A DNA stretch of 57,500 nt. It comes from an uncultured Clostridia bacterium (lineage in GTDB: Bacteria; Bacillota; Clostridia; TANB77; CAG-508). The DNA lies in assembly GCA_934167835.1 (NCBI GenBank), contig CAKPLZ010000009.1, positions 1 through 57,500 of the forward strand, written 5' to 3'. Made by a program: the position numbers and the translations under genes. Position 1 is the first letter of the stretch; every line of letters begins with the position of its first letter. Positions 1 through 7,414 of the stretch are shown piece by piece. The notes beneath the pieces were generated by a model. The model did not search any database. It saw only the letters and a list, made by a program, of their open reading frames with translations, and was not told the DNA's origin.

Positions 1-114
1 GGTGATAATGACAATGAGGATACACCTGTTCCCATACCGAACACAGAAGTTAAGCTCATTAATGCTGAAAATACTTGCGAGTTACCTTGCTGGGAAGATA
101 AGTAGTCGCCAGAT
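1..114 (+). rRNA. rrf: 5S ribosomal RNA, 5' end cut by the window edge
   Basis: The stretch carries the conserved 5S core CCCATACCGAACAC followed by AGAAGTTAAGCTC, and ends in CGCCAGAT, which would pair with a 5' strand of the ATCTGG type. Only the last four bases of that strand (TGG/GGT side) can be inside the window, so a few 5' nucleotides are missing. A tRNA follows ten bases later, as is usual at the end of an rRNA operon. Confidence 0.9.
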
Positions 115-124
115 TTTAATATAT

Positions 125-200
125 TCCCCGTTAGCTCAGTTGGTAGAGCGCTCGGCTGTTAACCGATAGGTCGTTGGTTCAAGTCCAACACGGGGAGCCA
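125..200 (+). tRNA. tRNA-Asn (anticodon GTT)
   Basis: This is a 76-nt cloverleaf. The acceptor strands TCCCCGT and ACGGGGA pair and are followed by a discriminator G and an encoded CCA. The D-arm starts TTAGCTCAGTTGG, the anticodon loop is CTGTTAA (GTT, asparagine) and the T-loop is GTTCAAGTC. It is the only tRNA in the window, so the window does not show which tRNA reads, or fails to read, CGG. Confidence 0.97.
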
Positions 201-209
201 ATAGATGTT

Positions 210-242
210 AAAGTAGCAATTTATTAGTTGCTACTTTTTTTA
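210..242 (+). terminator. Rho-independent terminator after the 5S-tRNA unit
   Basis: AAAGTAGCAA (210-219) and TTGCTACTTT (228-237) form a 10-bp stem with an 8-nt loop and run into a T tract. Confidence 0.9.
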
Positions 243-269
243 TGCAATTTGAATTTACTACTGTAATTT

Positions 270-329
270 AACTAATAAATATTGAATAAATATTTATTAG
301 TTGATATTTACTATTTACTGGTGTATAAT
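270..329 (+). promoter_or_regulatory. Sigma-A promoter with an overlapping 14-bp inverted repeat
   Basis: TTGATA (301-306), a 17-bp spacer and TATAAT (324-329) form a good vegetative promoter for the Nudix gene at 385. A perfect 14-bp inverted repeat, AACTAATAAATATT (270-283) and its complement (289-302), with a 5-nt spacer, ends on the first bases of the -35 box. Its position suggests a repressor or activator operator; no regulator can be named. Confidence 0.65.
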
Positions 330-384
330 TATTAAAATTAGTAATTTTTTATAATGAATTTATATCATATAGAAGGAGTAAAGA

Positions 385-936
385 ATGAACGATAGTCAAG
401 AAGTAGAATTATTAGATGTATATACTGAGGATAATCAAACAAAATTGGGTATTGCTGAGAGGAACGTTGTACATTATTATAATTTGTGGCATAGGGAGGT
501 TGCATGTTGGATTATTAACGATAATAATGAAATTCTTTTGCAGCGAAGGAGTGCAAACAAAAAACAACAACCCAATATGTTATCAATAACTGCAGGACAC
601 ATTGAAATGAATGAAAGTCCAATACAAGCTGTATTAAGAGAAGTTTCTGAGGAGGTAGGAATAAAAAATGTAAAAGAAAAGGATTTTATCTATTTAGATA
701 CGTTTAAAGCAGAAAATAAAAATAATTACCATTATAAATATGTATATATTTTAAAAACAGATAAAAACTTAAAGCAGCTTACTATGCAAAAATCTGAAGT
801 AAGTGAATTACTATATGTTAGTTTAGAGAAATTGAAAAAAATGCTCTCTCTTCCAAATACGGAAATTACATTTGCAAAGCATTTTTATACACATATTATA
901 TTACAAAAAATAGAGGAATTTATGAAAAATGTATAA
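385..936 (+). CDS. Nudix hydrolase
   Basis: 183 aa. The Nudix box is complete at about residues 71-93: GHIEMNE, then REVSEEVGI, matching GX5EX7REUXEEXGU, so the divalent-metal pyrophosphohydrolase site is intact. The N-terminus (WHREVACWII, then ILLQRRS) resembles the isopentenyl-diphosphate isomerase/YfcD branch, whose substrates are mostly unknown. The start is set by the GGAG ribosome-binding site nine bases upstream. The last codons overlap the start of the kinase-like gene at 929 by 8 bases, so the two are probably co-translated and may act in one pathway, perhaps on a nucleotide-activated small molecule. The exact substrate cannot be read from the sequence. Confidence 0.85.
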   Translation: MNDSQEVELLDVYTEDNQTKLGIAERNVVHYYNLWHREVACWIINDNNEILLQRRSANKKQQPNMLSITAGHIEMNESPIQAVLREVSEEVGIKNVKEKDFIYLDTFKAENKNNYHYKYVYILKTDKNLKQLTMQKSEVSELLYVSLEKLKKMLSLPNTEITFAKHFYTHIILQKIEEFMKNV

Positions 937-2010
937 TTATAAAAAAGTATTGCCTAAGGGGTTTTATATCGAAAAAGAAATAATAGGAGGTTCTTCAGCC
1001 AGAGTATTTATATTAATTAATAATAAAGGAAATAGAATTGTAAGGAAAATCTCTGATGTAGAAGGTATAAATAAAAATGGCAAGAATAAGTTAAAAAAAG
1101 AAATAAATTTTTTAGAATACTTCCATAATACTAAATCTGAAATTATATATCCTCAAATATATAACTATGGGGTTAATAATTTATATGTTTATTATGATAT
1201 GGCATTTCTAGAAGGAAAAACTTTACAGGAATTGCTAAAAGATAATAAGAAAGAAGAAGCTTTTGATTGCTGCAATAAAGTTTTGGATGATTTATGCTTA
1301 TTTTCAGATATTCAAAAGACTACCTCCTATAATGAAAACAGTTTAATGTATAGAGCTTATATAGATAAAACTAAAAATGTTATTAGTAACCTATTAAGCA
1401 ATAAGAAAATTTCAAGTTTGATTCAGCCAAAAGAAATAACTATAAATAATAAAAAATATAAAAATGCCAGGATAGCACATGAGTATTTATATAAAGATGA
1501 AATTCAAAAAAGATTAAGAAGTAATGAAGTATCATTTTGTTTTCATGGCGATTTAGTGTCATCAAACATACTTTATAATAATGGTAATACAAACTATATA
1601 GACCCTAGAGGAGATTTTAGTAAATTTGATATTTGTTATGATATTGCCAAAATGAAATTTAGTTTCTCTGGATATGAACAAGTTACTAGTAATAAATTTA
1701 TACTATTTGATTCCACAGAATCTATAAATTTTAAATTAAAAGAGGAAGGTTTATTTTCAATTATAGATGAAAAATTTTTTACATTACTAAGAAAGAATGA
1801 AATGTTTTCGGATAAGGTTATAAAACAAGAGAGCAGGCATATATACATACAAAGGCGTCAGATTTTATAAAAGGGACATGTGGTTTATACCAAATACATG
1901 ATGATGTAAATTACATTATTGATGGTGCAAACACATGTGAATTTATTAATACACAAATAAAGAATATTATACAATTTATTAAAAGGCAAAATAAAGAAAT
2001 TGAAAGGTAA
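929..2010 (+). pseudogene. Aminoglycoside phosphotransferase/kinase-fold protein with one frameshift not at CGG
   Basis: The first frame (929-1870, 313 aa) shows a protein-kinase-like small-molecule phosphotransferase: a glycine-rich EIIGGSSARVFIL loop, the catalytic FCFHGDLVSSNIL motif (Asp after His-Gly) and the metal-binding IDPRGDF motif. Near 1820 the frame drifts. From about there to the TAA at 2008-2010 a different frame (a -1 or +2 change) encodes a further roughly 60 residues ending QNKEIER. The break lies in an A-rich AAAACAAGAGAG stretch and has no CGG, so it differs from the other shifts in the window. It may be a true pseudogene, an assembly error or slippage. Related proteins of this fold act in capsule or nucleotide-sugar gene clusters. 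Confidence 0.6.
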
Positions 2011-2073
2011 ATATTTTTTCTATTCAAAATACTTCTTGTAACAAAAACAACTAAAATTCATATACTATACTAT

Positions 2074-2091
2074 AACACTAAATTTAGTGTT
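2074..2091. promoter_or_regulatory. Perfect 18-bp palindrome upstream of the small membrane protein gene
   Basis: AACACTAAATTTAGTGTT reads the same on both strands and lies 17 bases before the chosen start at 2109. It could be an operator or an mRNA hairpin in the 5' leader. Confidence 0.45.
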
Positions 2092-2108
2092 ATATGGAGT
2101 TGAGGTAT

Positions 2109-2366
2109 ATGGATTCTATGGAATATGGTTATTGTTGTGAGCAAAAACCAAAGGCAAAGAAGAATAACTGTTTTAGATTAATTGCTGAAATACTTGGTGT
2201 ACTTTTTGCATTAACAATTGGCATAATAATTGGTGCAGAACTTGCAACAACAATTTTAGCGGCAATTGCTGCAATAATTGTTTTAGCAATAATTCTTGGC
2301 ATACTTTTTGTATTAACAATAATCCTAATTATTTGCAAAAACAGAAAAAATAATCGACCTTGCTAA
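2109..2366 (+). CDS. Small two-helix membrane protein, unknown function
   Basis: 85 aa from the ATG at 2109, chosen because GGAG/GAGG sequences lie just upstream; an in-frame ATG at 2094 is possible but has no ribosome-binding site. A short hydrophilic N-terminus with a Cys-Cys pair (GYCCEQKPKAKK) is followed by two hydrophobic segments made of Ala, Ile and Leu (about residues 27-46 and 48-73) and a basic tail ending in Cys. I do not recognise a family. It stands alone between a palindrome and a terminator, so it is probably its own transcript. Confidence 0.6.
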   Translation: MDSMEYGYCCEQKPKAKKNNCFRLIAEILGVLFALTIGIIIGAELATTILAAIAAIIVLAIILGILFVLTIILIICKNRKNNRPC

Positions 2367-2374
2367 ATAAATAG

Positions 2375-2410
2375 CTCCTTCTTGATAGAGATATTAGGAA
2401 GGAGTTTTTT
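2375..2410 (+). terminator. Probable Rho-independent terminator
   Basis: CTCCTT (2375-2380) pairs with AAGGAG (2399-2404) across a loose AT-rich loop, followed directly by TTTTTT. Confidence 0.6.
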
Positions 2411-2477
2411 GATTTTTATTTACTTTCATATAAATTTATGATATAAAATATAAAGAATAATTATTAGGAGATGGAAT

Positions 2478-3375
2478 ATGCAAGAACTAAAAAAATGTAA
2501 CATTTGCCCACACAATTGTGGTATTAATAGATTAGAGGGAAAAGTTCGGAAGATGCAAGGCAACTGGCGAAATCAGGCTTGCAATGGCATCAATACATAA
2601 TTTTGAGGAACCTTGTATTAGTGGAGAAAATGGCTCAGGTACGGTATTTTTTTCGAATTGTAATTTAAAATGTGTTTTTTGTCAAAACTATAAAATAAGC
2701 CAAGAGGGATTAGGAAGGAAAATTACAATAGAGGAGCTTGCTGATGTTTTTATAGATGAGCAAAACAAAAACGCTGAAAATATCAATTTAGTAACACCTA
2801 CAATGTATGTGTACCATATAATTGAAGCAATTAAAATTGCAAGGAATAAAGGTCTTAAAATTCCAATAGTGTACAACTCTAATGGATACGAAAATGTTGA
2901 AACAATAAAGGAACTTAATGGCTACATTGATGTATATTTGCCAGATTTAAAGTATTTTGATGATGATTTAGCATTTAAGTATTCAGGTATTAAGAACTAT
3001 TTTGAAAATGCAACAGCGTCTATTCAAGAAATGTATAAACAAGTAGGAAGTCCTGTTTTAGATGAGAATGGTATGATAAAAAAAGGGCTAATTATCAGGC
3101 ATCTTGTATTACCAAGTAATATACAGAACTCAAAAAATGTTTTAAAATGGATAAATGATAATATGGATAAAAATGTTTTTGTAAGTGTAATGGCACAGTA
3201 TTTTCCAACTCACAAGGCAAAAGAGTTTCCAGAAATTAATCGAAAACTCACAATGGATGAGTACAAAGAGATTGAGAATTATCTATATTCATTAGATTTG
3301 GATAATGGATATATTCAAGAACTTGGAGAACATGAAGAAGAATATGTTCCAGATTTTGAAGGAGGTATAAAATGA
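2478..3375 (+). CDS. PflA-like radical SAM protein, read through a +1 shift at CGG 2547
   Basis: 298 aa if codon 24, CGG (2547-2549), is passed by skipping its C. Reading straight on gives only 37 residues. Frame 0 supplies MQELKKCNICPHNCG, the N-terminal Cys-rich part of COG1313-type activating enzymes. The +1 frame from 2548 supplies G-RCKATGEIR, the radical SAM cluster CNLKCVFC (CxxxCxxC) and the AdoMet domain. The family normally reads GKVG-x-C-KAT here, so glycine is expected exactly where the shift inserts it. A start inside the second frame (2584) would lose the four N-terminal cysteines and has no ribosome-binding site, whereas 2478 has AGGAG seven bases upstream. The gene overlaps the SDR gene by ATGA. 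Confidence 0.88.
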
Positions 3376-4127
3376 AAGCATTAGTTACAGGAGCGTCATC
3401 AGGAATAGGCAGAGATATGGCAAGATATCTTGCAAGTTTAGGCTATACAGTGTATGCAGTAGGAAGAGATGAAAGAAAACTTTTGAGTTTAAAAAATGAA
3501 TTAGGTGATAAAATTCAAGTAGTAATAAAGGATTTAAGTGTAAAAGAAAATGTAATTAGTTTATATGAAGAGCTAAAAATAGAAAGCATAGACTTAGTTG
3601 TAAACAATGCTGGTTTTGGTGTGTTTGGAGAGTTTGCTGATACAGACTTAGAAAAAGAAATTTCACTTATTAATACAAATATAACTGCAGTTCATATACT
3701 TACAAAATTATTTTTAAAAGATATGCTAAGAGAGAATAAGGGTAAAATTTTAAATGTTGCCTCAATTGCAGGATTTGCACCAGGGCCACTTATGGGCGCA
3801 TATTATGCTTCAAAAGCTTATGTATTGAGGCTTACAGAGAGTGTATATGAGGAAGTAAAAAAGAAAAAATCAAATGTTACAATAAGTGCACTATGCCCAG
3901 GACCAGTTGATACTAATTTTAATAATGTTGCAAACGTTAAATTTAGCATCAAGGCTCTGCCAAGTGAATATGTTGCAAAATATGGAATTGATAAAGCTTT
4001 GAAGGGTAAACTTATTATAGTTCCGGGAATTATTCCAAAACTATGTAGGTTTTTCAGCAAAATTACGCCAGATAAATTATCAATGAAAGTGGTATATGCA
4101 AATCAAACTAAAAAGGTAAACAAATAG
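3372..4127 (+). CDS. Short-chain dehydrogenase/reductase (SDR)
   Basis: 251 aa with the classical SDR layout: the NAD(P)-binding TGASSGIG near residue 6, the NNAG motif near residue 79, a catalytic Ser in NVASIAG and the YYASK active-site Tyr/Lys pair near residue 150. An arginine in GRDE after the second strand favours NADP. A C-terminal extension after LCPGPVDT is typical of the YqjQ/DltE-like group of short-chain oxidoreductases. Start and upstream stop overlap (ATGA), so it is translationally coupled to the PflA-like gene. Substrate not evident. Confidence 0.85.
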   Translation: MKALVTGASSGIGRDMARYLASLGYTVYAVGRDERKLLSLKNELGDKIQVVIKDLSVKENVISLYEELKIESIDLVVNNAGFGVFGEFADTDLEKEISLINTNITAVHILTKLFLKDMLRENKGKILNVASIAGFAPGPLMGAYYASKAYVLRLTESVYEEVKKKKSNVTISALCPGPVDTNFNNVANVKFSIKALPSEYVAKYGIDKALKGKLIIVPGIIPKLCRFFSKITPDKLSMKVVYANQTKKVNK

Positions 4128-4136
4128 GAGGTAATT

Positions 4137-4704
4137 ATGAGTAAAGTAGAATGGAAATCAGGAACATTTATATATCCAATTCCAGCAGTAATGGTAAGTT
4201 CTGGAGATATGGAAAATTCAAATATTTTAACTGTAGCATGGACAGGCATTTTAAACACAAATCCAGCACAAGTGTATATATCAGTAAGGCCAGAAAGATT
4301 TTCATATGATATTATAAAGAAAACAGGTGAATTTGCTATAAACTTAACAAATTCAGCATTAGCATTTGCAACAGACTGGTGCCGGAGTAAAATCAGGCAG
4401 AAATGTAGACAAATTTAAGGAGATGCACTTAACCAAACAAAAACTAAACCACATAAACTGCCCAGGAATAGCTGAAAGCCCAGTAACAATAGAATGCAAA
4501 GTAAAAGAAATACGCCCACTAGGCTCACATCACATGTTCATAGCAGATGTGTTATCAATAGATGCAGATGAGAAATATATTGATGAAAAAGGAACATTTG
4601 ACATAACAAAATGTGATTTAATTGCGTATGCAAATGGGAGATATTTTGAAATGGGGAAACAAGTGGGGACATTTGGATTTTCTGTGAAAAAGAAAAAAGC
4701 ATAA
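4137..4704 (+). CDS. Flavin reductase-like FMN-binding protein, read through a +1 shift at CGG 4383
   Basis: 188 aa after the shift, the usual size for the flavin-reductase split-barrel family (PF01613); straight reading stops at 93 aa. The first frame gives the FMN-binding half (ILTVAWTG, then YISVRPERFSYDII and FAINLTN). At codon 83 the order is TGG TGC CGG AGT. Skipping the C gives W-C-G-VKSGRNVDKF, the conserved C-G-x-x-S-G-R-x-x-D-K stretch of the family, and the second frame then runs to TAA at 4702. Start fixed by AGGAGG at 4126-4132. It lies 9 bases after the SDR and probably shares its transcript. Confidence 0.88.
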
Positions 4705-4730
4705 AATTAAAAAATGTTTTAAAAAATGTA

Positions 4731-4759
4731 TTGAAAAATAAATTTTTTTATTATAAAAT
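4731..4759 (+). promoter_or_regulatory. Promoter of cassette 1
   Basis: TTGAAA (4731-4736), a 17-bp spacer and TAAAAT (4754-4759). A promoter with the same spacing lies at the equivalent place in the other cassettes (10023, 31296, 46787, 57031). With the leader ORF (4806) and hairpin (4906) it fills the 330-base gap before the gene at 5035. Confidence 0.6.
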
Positions 4760-4805
4760 GAAACTATCAAAATAGAGAAAAGAAAAACAAAGGAGACAAA
4801 ACCAA

Positions 4806-4871
4806 ATGGACAAAATCGCTAAAAGCCTTGGGGCCCTATATATATATATATATATATCGATAATTTTATAA
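4806..4871 (+). CDS. Cassette 1 leader ORF with TA microsatellite
   Basis: A 21-aa ORF preceded by AAGGAGA. It encodes the repeated peptide core KSLGALYIYIYI; the YIYIYI part comes from a 21-nt TA tract (4837-4857) that follows GGGGCCC. Four copies in the window share the start context, the core and the TA tract. The sequence has the look of a leader peptide, with a conserved start and ribosome-binding site immediately upstream of an RNA hairpin, but translation is not proven. Confidence 0.5.
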   Translation: MDKIAKSLGALYIYIYISIIL

Positions 4872-4905
4872 AAAACAAACTATATATAAAATATAAAAGA
4901 CTAAG

Positions 4906-4974
4906 AATTAATCTAATGTACAAAATATATATGGTAAGACAACCGTGTCCACCATGAGTACAATTAGGTTAATT
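4906..4974 (+). promoter_or_regulatory. Conserved long hairpin in the cassette 1 leader RNA
   Basis: Outer arms AATTAATCTAATGTAC (4906-4921) and GTACAATTAGGTTAATT (4958-4974) pair with one bulge and one G-U. Nested inside are ATGGT (4931-4935) with ACCAT (4951-4955), and GACA (4938-4941) with TGTC (4946-4949). Copies occur at 10216, 46956 and 57219 with substitutions that mostly keep the outer pairing. A second small hairpin, ATATAAC/GTTATAT, sits just before the AGGAGG of the gene. Confidence 0.6.
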
Positions 4975-5034
4975 TTAAAAATATATAGATATAACAAAAG
5001 GTTATATAAAATAGAATTTAAGGAGGAAAAATCA

Positions 5035-6358
5035 ATGAAGAATACAAAAGGAATAACGCTCATAGCGTTAATAATTACAATAATTGTAATGTTAATCCTA
5101 GTAGCAGTAAGCATAAGCGTAGCACTAAACACAGGGCTATTTAAATCAGCAGGAGATGCTACAAAAAACTGGAAATCAGCTCAAGATGCAGAAGCAAATG
5201 TTGGGTCTGCAATTAAAATAGGGGATAAAACTTATTCGAGCATAGAAGAGTATATTGAGGACACAAAACCATTACCAGAAGGAGCAGGTAAAAGATTTAG
5301 CAAAACAAAGGAATATACGGATGGCACAAAAACAGCATGGATTCCAGCAGGATTTACAGTATCAGAAATAAGAAGTGAAACAACCATAGATGGAGGACTC
5401 GTAATATACGATATACCAGAGAATGAATTAGAAAATGTAAAATGGGATGGAACAGAAAAAACAAAATATAATCAATTTGTATGGATACCAGTAAAAGTAA
5501 AATCAACAGATACTGAAAATAGTATAGAAAGTTTTTATAGGTCAAAATGGGCAGATAATGCAGAAACAGGAGGAGAAAGAACAACAGGGTTAGGTAATAC
5601 TTATACAGAACCGAATTCAACTTTTGATAAAACAGGTAAAACAGGAATAGCAGGACAAATAACAGAACTAACAAAAAGTATATATAGATATGGAGGTTTT
5701 TATATAGGGAGATATGAAGCGGGGGTAAAGCCAGCAGAAGATGGAACTTCAACACCAAGAACAAGTAGTTCATTTCAAAAAGAAGAATTTGTAGTACAAC
5801 AAGATAAATATCCATACAACTATGTAGAATGGGGAACAAGTATGTTTGATGTAAGTGAAGGAGCAGTATATTTGTGTAATAACTTGTATAGTAAAACAAA
5901 TGCAAATTATGGAGCAACAAGTATGTTATGTAGTGGAGCTAGTTGGGATAGTATACTAGATTTCATAAAAGACTCGAAACATAGTGTAGCAGATAATAGC
6001 ACAACTGCTCTAGCTTGGGGAAACTATGAGGAGTCAGAAGAATATAAAATAAATAGGGGAAAATATGCAGTGATTAATACCTCAGACTATACACTAGGAG
6101 ATTTTCAGGATGTAGTTAATGAATACTCAAAAGAAAAAGGTCAATTGATTTTACTAACAACAGGAGCAACAGAAAGAAACAGTTCAAAAAACATATATGA
6201 TATAGCAGGTAATCTATTTGAATGGACTACGGAGTCTGATGCTTACAATCGCGTTTGCAGAGGTCGGTTATACTTCTGCCAGTAATCGCCACTCTATCTT
6301 GCCGACCAACTGCAACAACCACTTCGGTTTTCGCCCAGCACTTTATGTAAAACTGTAA
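5035..6358 (+). CDS. Prepilin-type surface protein with FGE/C-type-lectin domain; +1 shift at CGG 6265
   Basis: 440 aa after the shift. Start at 5035 has AAGGAGG upstream. Residues 1-45 are a type III/IV prepilin-like segment: short basic leader, TKGITLIALIIT, a hydrophobic helix, then NTGLFKSAGDAT. An acidic linker and a formylglycine-generating-enzyme-like fold follow, with FVWIPVK, FYIGRYEAG, YGATSMLCSG and GNLFEWTTES. Codon 411 is CGG in GGT CGG TTA. Frame 0 stops 9 codons later, while skipping the C gives G-YTSASNRHSI and ends with FGFRPALYVKL, the normal end of this fold. The tail is much richer in C and G than the rest. Likely a secreted or pilus-associated binding protein with a variable tip. 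Confidence 0.8.
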
Positions 6359-6434
6359 GCTTGCAAGTGATTTGGTAATTGAATAAATGATGGTAGTTTT
6401 ATGGTAAGACTGCTAGAAAGCTAAGTGTTCTTAG
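6356..6434 (+). repeat. 3' flank repeat shared with the gene at 31418
   Basis: From the stop codon of the gene at 5035 (TAAGCTTGCA) through GATGGTAGTTTTATGGTA and CTAAGTGTTCTTAG, this stretch matches 32718-32794 with a few changes. The two variable genes were therefore copied, or are kept alike, together with their downstream flank. Confidence 0.8.
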
Positions 6435-6440
6435 TGGTTA

Positions 6441-6464
6441 AAGGCGCCGGAAGGCGCTTTTTTT
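6441..6464 (+). terminator. Rho-independent terminator
   Basis: GCGCC and GGCGC around a GGAA loop, flanked by AAG and TTT, then a T tract. Confidence 0.8.
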
Positions 6465-6568
6465 GAGGTTGATAGGTACAGGTTATGAATGGTATAATAA
6501 AAATGTTGAAATTTATCGTTTTTTAAGTTATAATAGTAAGGTATTATTTTTGTGAATCAGGGGTGAGT

Positions 6569-7402
6569 ATGATTAATTTACTGTTAAGCGGGAATAGTGG
6601 GGTTTTTGATGGGGCTTTGTCGGAGCTTATTTCTATTGCGAATAAAACAAGGGAGCCTATTAATTGTTATATATTGACAATGACACTTACTAGAGTTAAC
6701 CCCAATTATGTGGCAATTTGTGATGACCAAGTTGAGTTTTTGAATGAGGTGGTTAAATCTAAAAATCCGGAAAATGTTGTTACAAAGATTGATGTGACCG
6801 AGATATATGAAAATAAATTTGGAAATTGCAAAAATGAAGATGCTTATTGCACACCATATACACTGCTTAGGCTGCTTATAGACCTAGTGCCAAATATGCC
6901 TGATAAAATTTTATATTTAGATATTGATATGATGGCAAATAAAGATATATCTGAGCTTTACAATATAGATATTTGCGATTATGAATATGCTGCTGTAAGG
7001 GAAAAATATGGTTCTAAAATAATTAGGCCGGATTATATTAATGCAGGTATGTTATTACTTAACATGGTTAAAATAAGAGAAACTAAGCTTTTAGAGAAAG
7101 CTAGAAATTTAATCAGAACAAAAAAATTATTGTTTGCAGACCAAGATGCAATATTTTGGTCAACTACAAAAAAGAAGCTGGTTTCGAGAAAATATAATGA
7201 GCAAGCTTTCTTCAATAGAAAAACAACAGTAATTTGTCACTTCAGCAAAAGAATGTTATGGTTACCATATCCACATACTGAAAATTATAAACAATGGAAT
7301 GTTGAAGAAGTTCATAAAATTCTAAAATGCCATGCTTTTGATGAAGACTTAAAAGAGTATGAAAAATGGAAAAAAGAATATACCAATAAACACAAAAATT
7401 AG
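6569..7402 (+). CDS. Family 8 glycosyltransferase
   Basis: 277 aa from the ATG at 6569, which has AGGGGTG at a normal distance; a GTG at 6563 is too close to it. The protein has the GT8 pattern: an N-terminal nucleotide-sugar-binding fold, PDKILYLDIDMMA with the metal-binding DxD (D-I-D) near residue 118, and the downstream YINAGMLLLNM motif. GT8 enzymes transfer glucose or galactose from UDP-sugars with retention of configuration. It is the first of four tightly spaced genes (to 10014) encoding two glycosyltransferases and two acyltransferases, which suggests assembly of a cell-surface glycolipid or lipid-linked glycan. Confidence 0.85.
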   Translation: MINLLLSGNSGVFDGALSELISIANKTREPINCYILTMTLTRVNPNYVAICDDQVEFLNEVVKSKNPENVVTKIDVTEIYENKFGNCKNEDAYCTPYTLLRLLIDLVPNMPDKILYLDIDMMANKDISELYNIDICDYEYAAVREKYGSKIIRPDYINAGMLLLNMVKIRETKLLEKARNLIRTKKLLFADQDAIFWSTTKKKLVSRKYNEQAFFNRKTTVICHFSKRMLWLPYPHTENYKQWNVEEVHKILKCHAFDEDLKEYEKWKKEYTNKHKN

Positions 7403-7414
7403 TTAGGAGAAATT

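Noticed and set aside
4837..4857. TA repeats as part of a CRISPR or origin structure
   Set aside because: They are single dinucleotide tracts in a mini-ORF with no spaced repeats, DnaA boxes or associated genes.
4945..5034. Longer N-terminus for the prepilin-type genes starting in the hairpin region (STMSTIRLILK...)
   Set aside because: It is open in cassettes 1 and 3 but out of frame in cassette 4, and the AAGGAGG ribosome-binding site points to the later ATG.
5354..5920. Long leucine/tyrosine-rich minus-strand open frames opposite the surface-protein and SMC genes
   Set aside because: They mirror the coding frame of the plus strand, have no ribosome-binding site and resemble no family.
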